Translations under genes and position numbers: made by a program
Part shown: positions 57,228 through 64,000 of the stretch, one piece after another
Position numbering within the stretch: position 1 is the stretch's first letter
How the letters are laid out: each line of letters starts with the position of its first letter
The notes under the pieces: generated by a model
Databases searched by the model: none
Seen by the model: the letters and a program-made list of their open reading frames with translations, nothing else
Told to the model about the DNA's origin: nothing
Assembly (NCBI RefSeq): GCF_003234965.1
Contig: NZ_QKVK01000009.1
Coordinates: 1-64,000 of the forward strand
DNA from: Aestuariivirga litoralis
GTDB taxonomy: Bacteria > Pseudomonadota > Alphaproteobacteria > Rhizobiales > Aestuariivirgaceae
Length of the DNA stretch: 64,000 nt
Reading direction: 5' to 3'

Positions 57228-58130
57228 ATGTGCGGCATTGTCGGACTCTACCTGAAGAACCCCAAGCTGCAGCCGCAGCTGGGCGCGATGTTCAAGCCGA
57301 TGCTGATCGAGATGACCGCCCGCGGACCGGACTCCGCCGGTGTCGCCGTCTATCGCAATCCGGTGAAGGACAATGAGGTGAAGCTGTCGCTCGCCCATGA
57401 CGACAAGTCCTTCAACTGGCGCCATGTCGAAGGCGGCCTCGAGGAGGCGCTGAACTGCGAGGCGACGATCCACCAGATCGGCACCCACTGCATCCTCGTC
57501 ACCGATGGCAAGGAAGAGGACGTGGTGAAGTGGCTGAAGGCCAATGCGCCCGGCGTGCGCGTCGTGGGCTCCGGCCACACCGTCGAGATCTTCAAGGAGA
57601 CCGGCCTGCCGGAGAAGGTCTATGAGCGCTTCGACCTCGCCTCGGCGTCTGGCACCCACATCATCGGCCACACCCGCATGGCCACCGAGAGTGCGGTGAC
57701 GACCGCCGGCTCGCATCCCTTCGCCACGGGTGCCGACCTCTGCCTCGTGCACAATGGCTCGCTGTCGAACCACAACCGCCTGCGCGAGAACCTGAAGCGC
57801 GAGGGCATGGAGTTCCAGACCGAGAACGACACCGAGGTCGCCGCCGCCTACATGACATGGAAGCTGCGCAACGGGTCGTCGCTGAAGGAAGCCCTTGAAG
57901 ACGGCCTCAAGGATCTCGACGGCTTCTACACCTTCCTCGTCGGCACGGCCGATGGCTTTGCCGTGGTGCGTGATCCCATCGCCTGCAAGCATGCGGTAAT
58001 GGCCGAGACGGACGACTGGGTGGCCATGGCCACCGAGTGGCGCGCCATCGCGCATCTGCCCGGCGCCGACACGGCCCGCGTCTGGGAGCCGGAGCCCTCC
58101 ACCATCTACACCTGGGGCGGCAACGCCTGA
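57228..58130 (+). CDS. mgsA: N-methylglutamate synthase subunit A (class II glutamine amidotransferase)
   Basis: A 300-residue protein whose first residues MCGIVGLY give the N-terminal cysteine nucleophile of class II amidotransferases. TARGPDSAGVAVYR, GHTRMATESAVTTAGSHPF and LVHNGSLSNHNRLRENL complete the site. It equals GlxB and the amidotransferase part of glutamate synthase. With MgsB and MgsC it forms N-methylglutamate from glutamate and methylamine or its glutamyl amide. GAAGGAG precedes the ATG. Confidence 0.93.
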   Translation: MCGIVGLYLKNPKLQPQLGAMFKPMLIEMTARGPDSAGVAVYRNPVKDNEVKLSLAHDDKSFNWRHVEGGLEEALNCEATIHQIGTHCILVTDGKEEDVVKWLKANAPGVRVVGSGHTVEIFKETGLPEKVYERFDLASASGTHIIGHTRMATESAVTTAGSHPFATGADLCLVHNGSLSNHNRLRENLKREGMEFQTENDTEVAAAYMTWKLRNGSSLKEALEDGLKDLDGFYTFLVGTADGFAVVRDPIACKHAVMAETDDWVAMATEWRAIAHLPGADTARVWEPEPSTIYTWGGNA

Positions 58131-58254
58131 CGGCACACACGAACTTCGCCGGGGCCTCTCTCCAATCTTCCTCAGGCTCCGGCGTCCTTCCACTTCGCCC
58201 GCTCCCGGTCACAATCACAAGAGGGACGGGTTCACACAGGGACGGAACTCAAGC

Positions 58255-58938
58255 ATGCATGAACTTGACTTGAAGGCGCTGGGCGTCACCGCCATCAACC
58301 AGAAACTCTATCACATCCCCAAGGACACGAATGAGCGCCACTGGGTGATCAGGAATCCCATGGGCCAGCACGCCATCGCCTGCGGCGTCGACGCCCCGCT
58401 CCTGATCGACATCATGGGCCATGTCGGCTTCTACTGCGGCGGCATGAACAAGGAAGCCGAGATCACCATTCACGGGCACGCCGGCGTCGGCGTCGCCGAG
58501 AACATGATGTCGGGCATTGTCTGGGTGAAGGGCAATGCGTCGGAATCCGCCGGCGCCACGGCCAATGGCGGCCTGCTCGTCATCGAGGGCGATGCCTCGT
58601 CGCGCTGCGGCATTTCGATGAAGGGTGTCGACATCGTGGTCGGCGGCTCGGTCGGCCACATGTCGGCCTTCATGGCGCAGCGCGGCAACCTCGTGGTCTG
58701 CGGTGACGCGGGCGAGGCGCTGGGCGACTCGATCTACGAGGCCCGCCTCTATGTGAAGGGCCGTGCCGACAACCTCGGCTCCGACTGCATCGAGAAGGAA
58801 ATGCGCGAGGAGCACCTGGAAGATCTCGCGAAGCTCCTCGACCGGGCAAAGATGAAGCATCGTCCGCAGGACTTCCGCCGCTACGGCTCCGCCCGCAAGC
58901 TCTATAACTTCAACGTCGATCACGCCGACGCTTACTGA
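58255..58938 (+). CDS. mgsB: N-methylglutamate synthase subunit B (GXGXG domain)
   Basis: A 227-residue right-handed beta-helix of the GltB C-terminal GXGXG type: HGHAGVGVAENMMSG, GNASESAGATANGG, GDASSRCGISMKG, VGGSVGHMSAFM and AGEALGDSIYEAR repeat the glycine pattern. It is the middle subunit (GlxC) linking the amidotransferase and FMN subunits. 124 bases separate it from mgsA; no terminator is seen there. Confidence 0.92.
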   Translation: MHELDLKALGVTAINQKLYHIPKDTNERHWVIRNPMGQHAIACGVDAPLLIDIMGHVGFYCGGMNKEAEITIHGHAGVGVAENMMSGIVWVKGNASESAGATANGGLLVIEGDASSRCGISMKGVDIVVGGSVGHMSAFMAQRGNLVVCGDAGEALGDSIYEARLYVKGRADNLGSDCIEKEMREEHLEDLAKLLDRAKMKHRPQDFRRYGSARKLYNFNVDHADAY

Positions 58939-58953
58939 GGAACGAGACAGACC

Positions 58954-60282
58954 ATGGACACCAACGTTCCACGCACTCCGCCGCGCAAGTCCGCAACCTT
59001 CGACGACTATACGCTCGCGGAAATCCGCCGCGCCGCCTCGACCGGCATCTATGACATCCGCGGTGCCGGCACCAAGCGCAAGGTGCCGCATTTCGACGAC
59101 CTGCTGTTCCTCGGCGCCTCGATATCGCGCTACCCGCTCGAAGGCTATCGCGAGAAGTGCGGCACCGACGTGGTCCTGGGCTCGCGCTTCGCCAAGAAGC
59201 CGCTCGAACTCAAGATCCCCATCACCATCGCCGGCATGAGCTTCGGCTCGCTCTCGGCCCAGGCCAAGGAAGCGCTGGGCCGCGGTGCATCCGCTGCGGG
59301 TACCTCGACGACGACGGGCGACGGCGGCATGACGCCGGAAGAGCGCGGCCAGTCGCGCCATCTCGTCTACCAGTATCTGCCCTCACGCTACGGCATGAAC
59401 CCGGATGACCTGCGCAAGGCCGATGCCATCGAGGTCGTCGTCGGCCAGGGTGCGAAGCCCGGCGGTGGCGGCATGCTGCTCGGCCAGAAGATTTCCGACC
59501 GCGTGGCGCAGATGCGCTGCCTGCCCAAGGGCATCGACCAGCGCTCCGCCTGCCGCCATCCGGACTGGACGGGGCCGGATGATCTCGAGATCAAAATTCA
59601 CGAACTGCGCGAAATCACCTCATGGGAGAAGCCGATCTACGTGAAGGTTGGCGGCACGCGCCCTTATTATGACGTGGCGCTTGCGGTGAAGGCCGGTGCC
59701 GACGTCGTGGTGCTCGACGGCATGCAGGGCGGCACGGCGGCAACGCAGGATGTGTTCATCGAGCATGTGGGCCTGCCGACACTCGCCTGCCTCCGCCCCG
59801 CGGTGAAGGCGCTGCAGGACCTCGGCATGCATCGCAAGGTGCAACTTATCATCTCCGGCGGCATCCGCTCCGGCGCCGATGTGGCCAAGGCGCTGGCGCT
59901 GGGGGCCGATGCCGTTGCCATCGGCACGGCCGCACTCGTTGCACTTGGCGACAATGACCCGATCCACGAGGAGGAATACCGCAAGCTCGGCACCACCGCC
60001 GGCGCTTATGACGACTGGCACGAAGGCCGCGATCCTGCGGGCATCACCACCCAGGACCCGGTTCTCGCTGCCCGGCTCGACCCCGTGAAGGCGGGCCGCC
60101 GTCTCTCCAACTACCTCAAGGTCATGACGCTCGAAGCCCAGACGGTGGCGCGTGCCTGCGGCAAGAGCCATCTGCACAATCTCGAACCCGAGGATCTCTG
60201 TGCACTGACGGTGGAAGCTGCGGCAATGGCGCAGGTCCCCCTTGCAGGAACAAGCTGGATTCCGGGACGCGGCGGATACTAG
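58954..60282 (+). CDS. mgsC: N-methylglutamate synthase subunit C (FMN-binding glutamate synthase domain)
   Basis: This 442-residue GltB-type FMN domain (GlxD) has KIPITIAGMSFGSLSAQAKEALGRG, the substrate segment GDGGMTPEERGQSRHLVYQYLPSRYG, EVVVGQGAKPGGGGMLLGQK, the FMN-phosphate segment SGGIRSGADVAKALALGADAVAIGT, and cysteines near CLPKGIDQRSACRHP for an iron-sulfur cluster. It is the catalytic subunit of N-methylglutamate synthase. It starts 15 bases after mgsB and is followed by a terminator. Confidence 0.93.
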   Translation: MDTNVPRTPPRKSATFDDYTLAEIRRAASTGIYDIRGAGTKRKVPHFDDLLFLGASISRYPLEGYREKCGTDVVLGSRFAKKPLELKIPITIAGMSFGSLSAQAKEALGRGASAAGTSTTTGDGGMTPEERGQSRHLVYQYLPSRYGMNPDDLRKADAIEVVVGQGAKPGGGGMLLGQKISDRVAQMRCLPKGIDQRSACRHPDWTGPDDLEIKIHELREITSWEKPIYVKVGGTRPYYDVALAVKAGADVVVLDGMQGGTAATQDVFIEHVGLPTLACLRPAVKALQDLGMHRKVQLIISGGIRSGADVAKALALGADAVAIGTAALVALGDNDPIHEEEYRKLGTTAGAYDDWHEGRDPAGITTQDPVLAARLDPVKAGRRLSNYLKVMTLEAQTVARACGKSHLHNLEPEDLCALTVEAAAMAQVPLAGTSWIPGRGGY

Positions 60283-60301
60283 TATCGTGCCTGATGACTT
60301 T

Positions 60302-60334
60302 CCCCGGCTTCCTCGCTAAGGAAGCCGGGGTTTT
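60302..60334 (+). terminator. Terminator between mgsC and gmaS
   Basis: CCCCGGCTTCCT (60302-60313) and AGGAAGCCGGGG (60319-60330) form a perfect 12-bp stem with a CGCTA loop, followed by TTTTG. It lies 19 bases after mgsC and 42 before gmaS, so gmaS needs read-through or its own promoter. Confidence 0.85.
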
Positions 60335-60376
60335 GAAAAACAAAACCAACAAGACGACACGGGAGTGACACGGACC

Positions 60377-61681
60377 ATGGGCGATCTCGCCGCTTATGCC
60401 AAGAAAAACGGCATCAAATTCTTCCTCTTCAACTTCACCGACCTCTTCGGCGTCCAGCGCGCCAAGCTCGTTCCGGCGGAAGCCGCGGCCAAGATGCAGA
60501 AGGCCGGCGCGGGCTTTGCGGGCTTCGCCACCTGGCTCGACCAGACTCCCGCGCACCCCGATATCCTGGTGATGCCCGACACCAACTCCATCATCCCGCT
60601 GCCCTGGCGCCCCGACGTGGCCTGGGTCGCCGGCGAGCCCTGGATGAACGGCGAGCCGCTCGCCCAGGCGCCGCGCGTCGTGCTGCGCAAACTCACCGAA
60701 CACTACGCCAAGAAGAACATGAAGCTGATGGCGGGCGTGGAGCCGGAGTTCCACCTCATCAACGCCGATGGCTCCGCCGTCTCCGACCATCGCGACACCG
60801 CCGAGAAGCCCTGCTACGACCAGTCGGCCATCATGCGCCGCCTCGACGTCATCGCCGAGATCTGCCAGACCATGACGCAGCTTGGCTGGGGCCCCTACCA
60901 GAACGACCATGAGGACGCGAACGGCCAGTTCGAGATCAACTGGAACTTCTCGGATGCGCTGACCACCGCCGACCAGGTGGCCTTCTTCAAGTTCATGGTG
61001 AAGTCGATCGCCGAGAAGCACGGGCTGCGCGCCACCTTCATGCCGAAGCCCTTCATCAACCTCACCGGCAACGGCTGCCACGTGCACCTTTCGGTGTGGA
61101 CGAAGGACGGCAAGAAGAACCTGTTCGAGGATCCGAAGGGCGAGCTCGGCGTGTCCAAGCTCGGCTATCACTTCCTCGGCGGCCTGATGCACCACGCCGC
61201 CGCCATGTGCGCCATCACCAACCCGACCGTGAACAGCTACAAGCGCATCAACGCCCCGCGCACCATCTCGGGTGCAACCTGGTCGCCGTCGTCCATCACC
61301 TATGGCGGCAACAACCGCACCCACATGGTCCGCATCCCGGACTCGGGCCGCGCCGAATATCGCCTGCCGGACTGCGCGGCAAACCCCTACCTGCTGCTGG
61401 CCTCGATCCTCGTCGCGGGCATGCATGGCGTGGAAAAGCAGATCGACCCGGGCAAGCGCCTCGACATCGACATGTATGCCGAAGGCCATACCATCAAGGA
61501 CGCCAAGAAGCTGCCGCTGAACCTCCTCGACGCGCTCAGGAACTTCGAGCAGGACAGCTATCTGCAGGAAATGCTCGGCCAGGAGGTCTCCAAGGGCTAC
61601 CTCAAGCTCAAGCACAATGAGTGGAACAACTACTGCCGTCACCTGACGCAGTGGGAACGCGACACCACGCTCGACTGCTGA
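60377..61681 (+). CDS. gmaS: Gamma-glutamylmethylamide synthetase (glutamine synthetase type III)
   Basis: The 434-residue protein is glutamine-synthetase-like, as GlnT/GmaS: MAGVEPEFHLINADGS (metal site), NGCHVHLSVW, KRINAPRTISGATWSPSSITYGGNNRTHMVRIP and RAEYRLPDCAANPYLLLA. Beside mgsABC and an mgd gene it should be GmaS, which joins methylamine to glutamate using ATP. ATG 60377 is used; GTG 60365 is possible. The tail of the gene is followed by a palindromic repeat. Confidence 0.92.
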   Translation: MGDLAAYAKKNGIKFFLFNFTDLFGVQRAKLVPAEAAAKMQKAGAGFAGFATWLDQTPAHPDILVMPDTNSIIPLPWRPDVAWVAGEPWMNGEPLAQAPRVVLRKLTEHYAKKNMKLMAGVEPEFHLINADGSAVSDHRDTAEKPCYDQSAIMRRLDVIAEICQTMTQLGWGPYQNDHEDANGQFEINWNFSDALTTADQVAFFKFMVKSIAEKHGLRATFMPKPFINLTGNGCHVHLSVWTKDGKKNLFEDPKGELGVSKLGYHFLGGLMHHAAAMCAITNPTVNSYKRINAPRTISGATWSPSSITYGGNNRTHMVRIPDSGRAEYRLPDCAANPYLLLASILVAGMHGVEKQIDPGKRLDIDMYAEGHTIKDAKKLPLNLLDALRNFEQDSYLQEMLGQEVSKGYLKLKHNEWNNYCRHLTQWERDTTLDC

Positions 61682-61705
61682 TCCTTCACGCACAGTCTCA
61701 CACGT

Positions 61706-61784
61706 CTCATCATGGCCGGGTTCGTCCCGGCCATCCTTTTTTTGGCCGTGCAAAGGATGCCCGGGACGAGCCCGGGCATGATGA
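61706..61784. repeat. Double-hairpin palindromic repeat, family A copy 3
   Basis: Begins CTCATCATG (61706-61714). Hairpins ATGGCCGGG-TTCGT-CCCGGCCAT (61712-61734) and ATGCCCGGG-ACGAG-CCCGGGCAT (61757-61779), joined by ATCCTTT...AAAGGAT, end CATGATGA. It lies between convergent gmaS and glxA. Confidence 0.85.
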
Positions 61785-61794
61785 ACGTTGAGGG

Positions 61795-62739
61795 CTACCT
61801 CCGCTCTGACGCCGGCGTCACCCCGAACGCCTCGCGATAGGCCCGGCTGAAATGGCTGGCGCTCGAGAACCCGCAGCCCAGCGCGATCTCGGTGATCGGC
61901 ACCGCCGACTGGCGCAGCAGGTCGCGCGCCCGCTCCAGCCGGATCTGCCGGTAATGCCCGGCATAGCTGGCGCCCAGCTTCTCGGAAAACAGCCGGTCCA
62001 GCTGCCGTGTCGACAACCCGATGCGCCGCGCCGTTTCGCTGCGCTTCAGCGGCTCGCCCGGGTGGCTTTCCATCAGTTCCAGCGCCGCGGTGAGGCGGTC
62101 GTCATGCACGCCATAGCGCTCGGTCAGCGAGGCCCGCTGCGCCGACTGCGCCGGGCGGATGTCGGTGTGCATGAACCAGTCGGACACCTTGCGGGCAAGC
62201 TCCGGCCCGTGCTGCTCGGCGATCAGCGCATGCATCATGTCGAGGGGTGCGGTCCCGCCCGCGCAGGTGAGGCGATTGCGGTCGACGATGTAGATCGAGC
62301 GGGTGAGCATGATGTTGGGGAAGCCCTCGGCCACCGCCGGCGCATGTTCCCAGTGCACCGTCATGTGATAGCCGTCCATGATCCCGGCCCGTGCCAGGAT
62401 CACCGGCCCGCCCGAGACGCCGCCGATGCGCAGGCCCCGTCCGGCGAGTGTCTTCAGCCATTGCAGCGTGGTGCGGTCGCGGAAGGCGGTGGGGTTGCCA
62501 CCGGCGCAGACGAGCAGCAGGTCGAGCTTCACCGTGTCGCCAGCCTTCACGGGGCATGGCACGGTTGCCCCGCAGGAGGCCATCACGATGGCGGGCCCCG
62601 GCGTGATGTGGATCCAGCGGTAAAGCTCCTTCCCGGCCAGCAGGTTGGCGGCGCGCAGGGGCTCCACCACCGAGGCATAGGACATCAGCGCGAAGCCGGG
62701 CACGAGGAGCAGGCCCACCGTCTGGGGGGAGGAGGTCAT
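61795..62739 (-). CDS. glxA: GlxA-like AraC family regulator
   Basis: A 314-residue regulator with an N-terminal DJ-1/PfpI-like domain (TVGLLLVPGFALMSYASVVEPLRAANLL, GGVSGGPVILARAGIMDG) and a C-terminal AraC double helix-turn-helix (LKRSETARRIGLSTRQLDRLF; PITEIALGCGFSSASHFSRAYREAFGV). Such GlxA proteins sit beside mgs/mgd genes in rhizobia, and GbdR-like relatives sense methylated amines. It is divergent from mgdA and probably activates it; CGTCT-GCA-AGACG at 62767-62779 in the 91-base spacer may be part of a site. Confidence 0.9.
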   Translation of the reverse strand: MTSSPQTVGLLLVPGFALMSYASVVEPLRAANLLAGKELYRWIHITPGPAIVMASCGATVPCPVKAGDTVKLDLLLVCAGGNPTAFRDRTTLQWLKTLAGRGLRIGGVSGGPVILARAGIMDGYHMTVHWEHAPAVAEGFPNIMLTRSIYIVDRNRLTCAGGTAPLDMMHALIAEQHGPELARKVSDWFMHTDIRPAQSAQRASLTERYGVHDDRLTAALELMESHPGEPLKRSETARRIGLSTRQLDRLFSEKLGASYAGHYRQIRLERARDLLRQSAVPITEIALGCGFSSASHFSRAYREAFGVTPASERR

Positions 62740-62830
62740 GGCGCGAAGCTATCAGGAAATGGCTCTCGTCTGCAAGACGTCCGGGGGCATTCGGGACTAG
62801 AAGGAAGGCCTCAGTATTCAGGACCGGCGC

Positions 62831-64000
62831 ATGCGCTACAACGTCTTTTCGCTCATCAAGAACACCCTCTCCGGCCACAAGAACTGGGAGCCCGCCTGGC
62901 GCCAGCCCGAGCCGCAGAAGGAATATGACATCGTGATCGTCGGCGGCGGCGGCCACGGACTGGCCACCGCCTATTACCTCGCCAAGGAACATGGCCTGAA
63001 GAACATCGCGGTGCTCGAGAAGGGCTGGCTTGGCTCCGGCAACATCGGCCGCAACACCACCATCATCCGTTCCAACTACATGCTGCCCGGCAACAACCCG
63101 TTCTATGAATGGTCGATGAAGCTGTGGGAGAACCTAGAGCAGGACTTCAACTTCAACGCCATGGTCTCGCAGCGCGGTGTGCTCAACCTCTGCCACACCG
63201 ACGCGCAGCGCGATGCCTTCGCGCGCCGCGGCAATGCGATGCGCATCGACGGTGTGGATGCCGAGCTTCTCGACCGCGAAGCGGTGCGCGAGATGTATCC
63301 CTTCTTCGACTATGACAATGCCCGCTTCCCCATCAAGGGCGGCCTCCTCCAGAAGCGCGGCGGCACGGTGCGCCATGATGCGGTGGCCTGGGGCTTCGCC
63401 CGCGGCGCCGACCAGCGCGGCGTGGACATCATCCAGCACTGCGAGGTGAAGGGCATCAAGGTCGAGAACGGCAAGGTCGTCGGCGTCGACACCAGCAAGG
63501 GCTTCATCAAGTGCAAGAAGCTGGGGCTGGCCACGGCGGGCAACTCGTCGGAAACGGCCAAGATGGTCGGCATGCGCCTTCCCATGGAAAGCCACGTGCT
63601 GCAGGCCTTCGTGTCGGAGGGCCTCAAGCCCTATATCGACGGCGTCGTCACCTTCGGTGCGGGCCACTTCTACGTCTCGCAGTCGGACAAGGGCGGCCTC
63701 GTCTTTGGTGGCGACATCGATGGCTACAACTCCTATGCCCGCCGCGGCAACCTGCCCATGGTGGAGCATGTGATCGAGGCCGGTGTCGCCATGATCCCCT
63801 CGCTCGCCCGCGTGCGTGTGTTGCGCTCCTGGGGCGGCATCATGGACATGTCGATGGATGGCTCGCCCATCATCGACAAGACCCATATCCAGGGCCTCTA
63901 CCTCAATTCCGGCTGGTGCTATGGCGGCTTCAAGGCGACTCCCGCCTCGGGCTGGTGCTTCGCCTACACCATCGCCAAGGACGAACCCCACAAGCTCAAC
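62831..64000 (+). CDS. mgdA: N-methylglutamate dehydrogenase / sarcosine oxidase beta-type subunit, 5' part
   Basis: 390 codons are present and the frame runs off the window end; family members have ~415. RYNVFSLIKNTLSGHKNWEPAWR is the usual opening, then the FAD motif DIVIVGGGGHGLATAYYLA. His182 in GGTVRHDAVAWGF corresponds to the histidine that holds FMN covalently in heterotetrameric sarcosine oxidase. Beside mgsABC and gmaS it is probably MgdA, which oxidises N-methylglutamate to glutamate and formaldehyde; SoxB of sarcosine oxidase is the alternative. AGGA lies seven bases before the ATG. Confidence 0.88.
   Translation, partial: MRYNVFSLIKNTLSGHKNWEPAWRQPEPQKEYDIVIVGGGGHGLATAYYLAKEHGLKNIAVLEKGWLGSGNIGRNTTIIRSNYMLPGNNPFYEWSMKLWENLEQDFNFNAMVSQRGVLNLCHTDAQRDAFARRGNAMRIDGVDAELLDREAVREMYPFFDYDNARFPIKGGLLQKRGGTVRHDAVAWGFARGADQRGVDIIQHCEVKGIKVENGKVVGVDTSKGFIKCKKLGLATAGNSSETAKMVGMRLPMESHVLQAFVSEGLKPYIDGVVTFGAGHFYVSQSDKGGLVFGGDIDGYNSYARRGNLPMVEHVIEAGVAMIPSLARVRVLRSWGGIMDMSMDGSPIIDKTHIQGLYLNSGWCYGGFKATPASGWCFAYTIAKDEPHKLN

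Noticed and set aside
58131-58254. Possible riboswitch or small gene between mgsA and mgsB
   Set aside because: No stable hairpin, terminator, start with ribosome binding site or known motif could be seen in the 124 bases.

Overview
The window looks like a GC-rich chromosomal segment of an alphaproteobacterium, most likely of the order Hyphomicrobiales (Rhizobiales); the genus cannot be read from the sequence. Supporting signs are the 5S rRNA tail followed by an initiator tRNA of the A29-U41 type, a smoEFGK-smoS-mtlK polyol operon, an IalB protein, a hut cluster using the HutF route, a glxA/mgsABC/gmaS/mgdA N-methylglutamate locus, and a fused CysNC. No integrase, transposase, phage gene or CRISPR array was seen.

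Layout. 1-285: tail of an rRNA operon (partial 5S and hairpin terminator). 286-5293: MFS transporter on the minus strand, tRNA-fMet with its own promoter and terminator, GNAT acetyltransferase, DXD glycosyltransferase, IalB protein, cardiolipin synthase. 5294-5787: a 494-base gene-free stretch with several palindromes, ending in the promoter and likely operator of the polyol operon. 5788-12181: sorbitol/mannitol ABC transporter with sorbitol and mannitol dehydrogenases. 12178-30816: an envelope-glycan-like block holding an adenylation/carrier/acyltransferase fusion, an aldo-keto reductase, two ELM1-like proteins, GT4 and DXD-type glycosyltransferases, a sugar-transfer ATP-grasp protein, two sulfotransferases, an ABC exporter, a UDP-glucuronate epimerase and three consecutive overlapping genes with P-loop kinase domains. 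30845-34222: site-2 protease with CBS domains, amidase, SDR. 34359-38232: polyamine-type potABCD transporter. 38300-41319: two hydrolases and a PQQ-type sugar dehydrogenase. 41437-47983: histidine utilisation, hutI-hutC-hutU facing hutF-hutH. 48115-51022: SDR, acyl-CoA synthetase and thioredoxin-fold isomerase coupled by ATGA overlaps. 51029-57118: HPP-CBS membrane protein, cysD-cysNC, a divergent XRE-cupin regulator, RNase T2. 57228-64000: mgsABC, gmaS, the glxA regulator and the first gene of N-methylglutamate dehydrogenase, cut by the window end.

How the parts connect. CysD and CysNC make APS and then PAPS, the donor both sulfotransferases of the 12-31 kb block would need. The polyol operon imports hexitols and oxidises them to ketoses. 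The last block assimilates methylamine through gamma-glutamylmethylamide and N-methylglutamate. The most unusual items are a helix-turn-helix-like N-terminal domain fused to CysD with three direct repeats upstream of it, the 839-residue adenylation/carrier/acyltransferase fusion, the run of overlapping P-loop kinase genes, a probably leaderless hutF with a HutC-type palindrome inside its promoter, and an 81-base double-hairpin repeat found at three convergent gene junctions.
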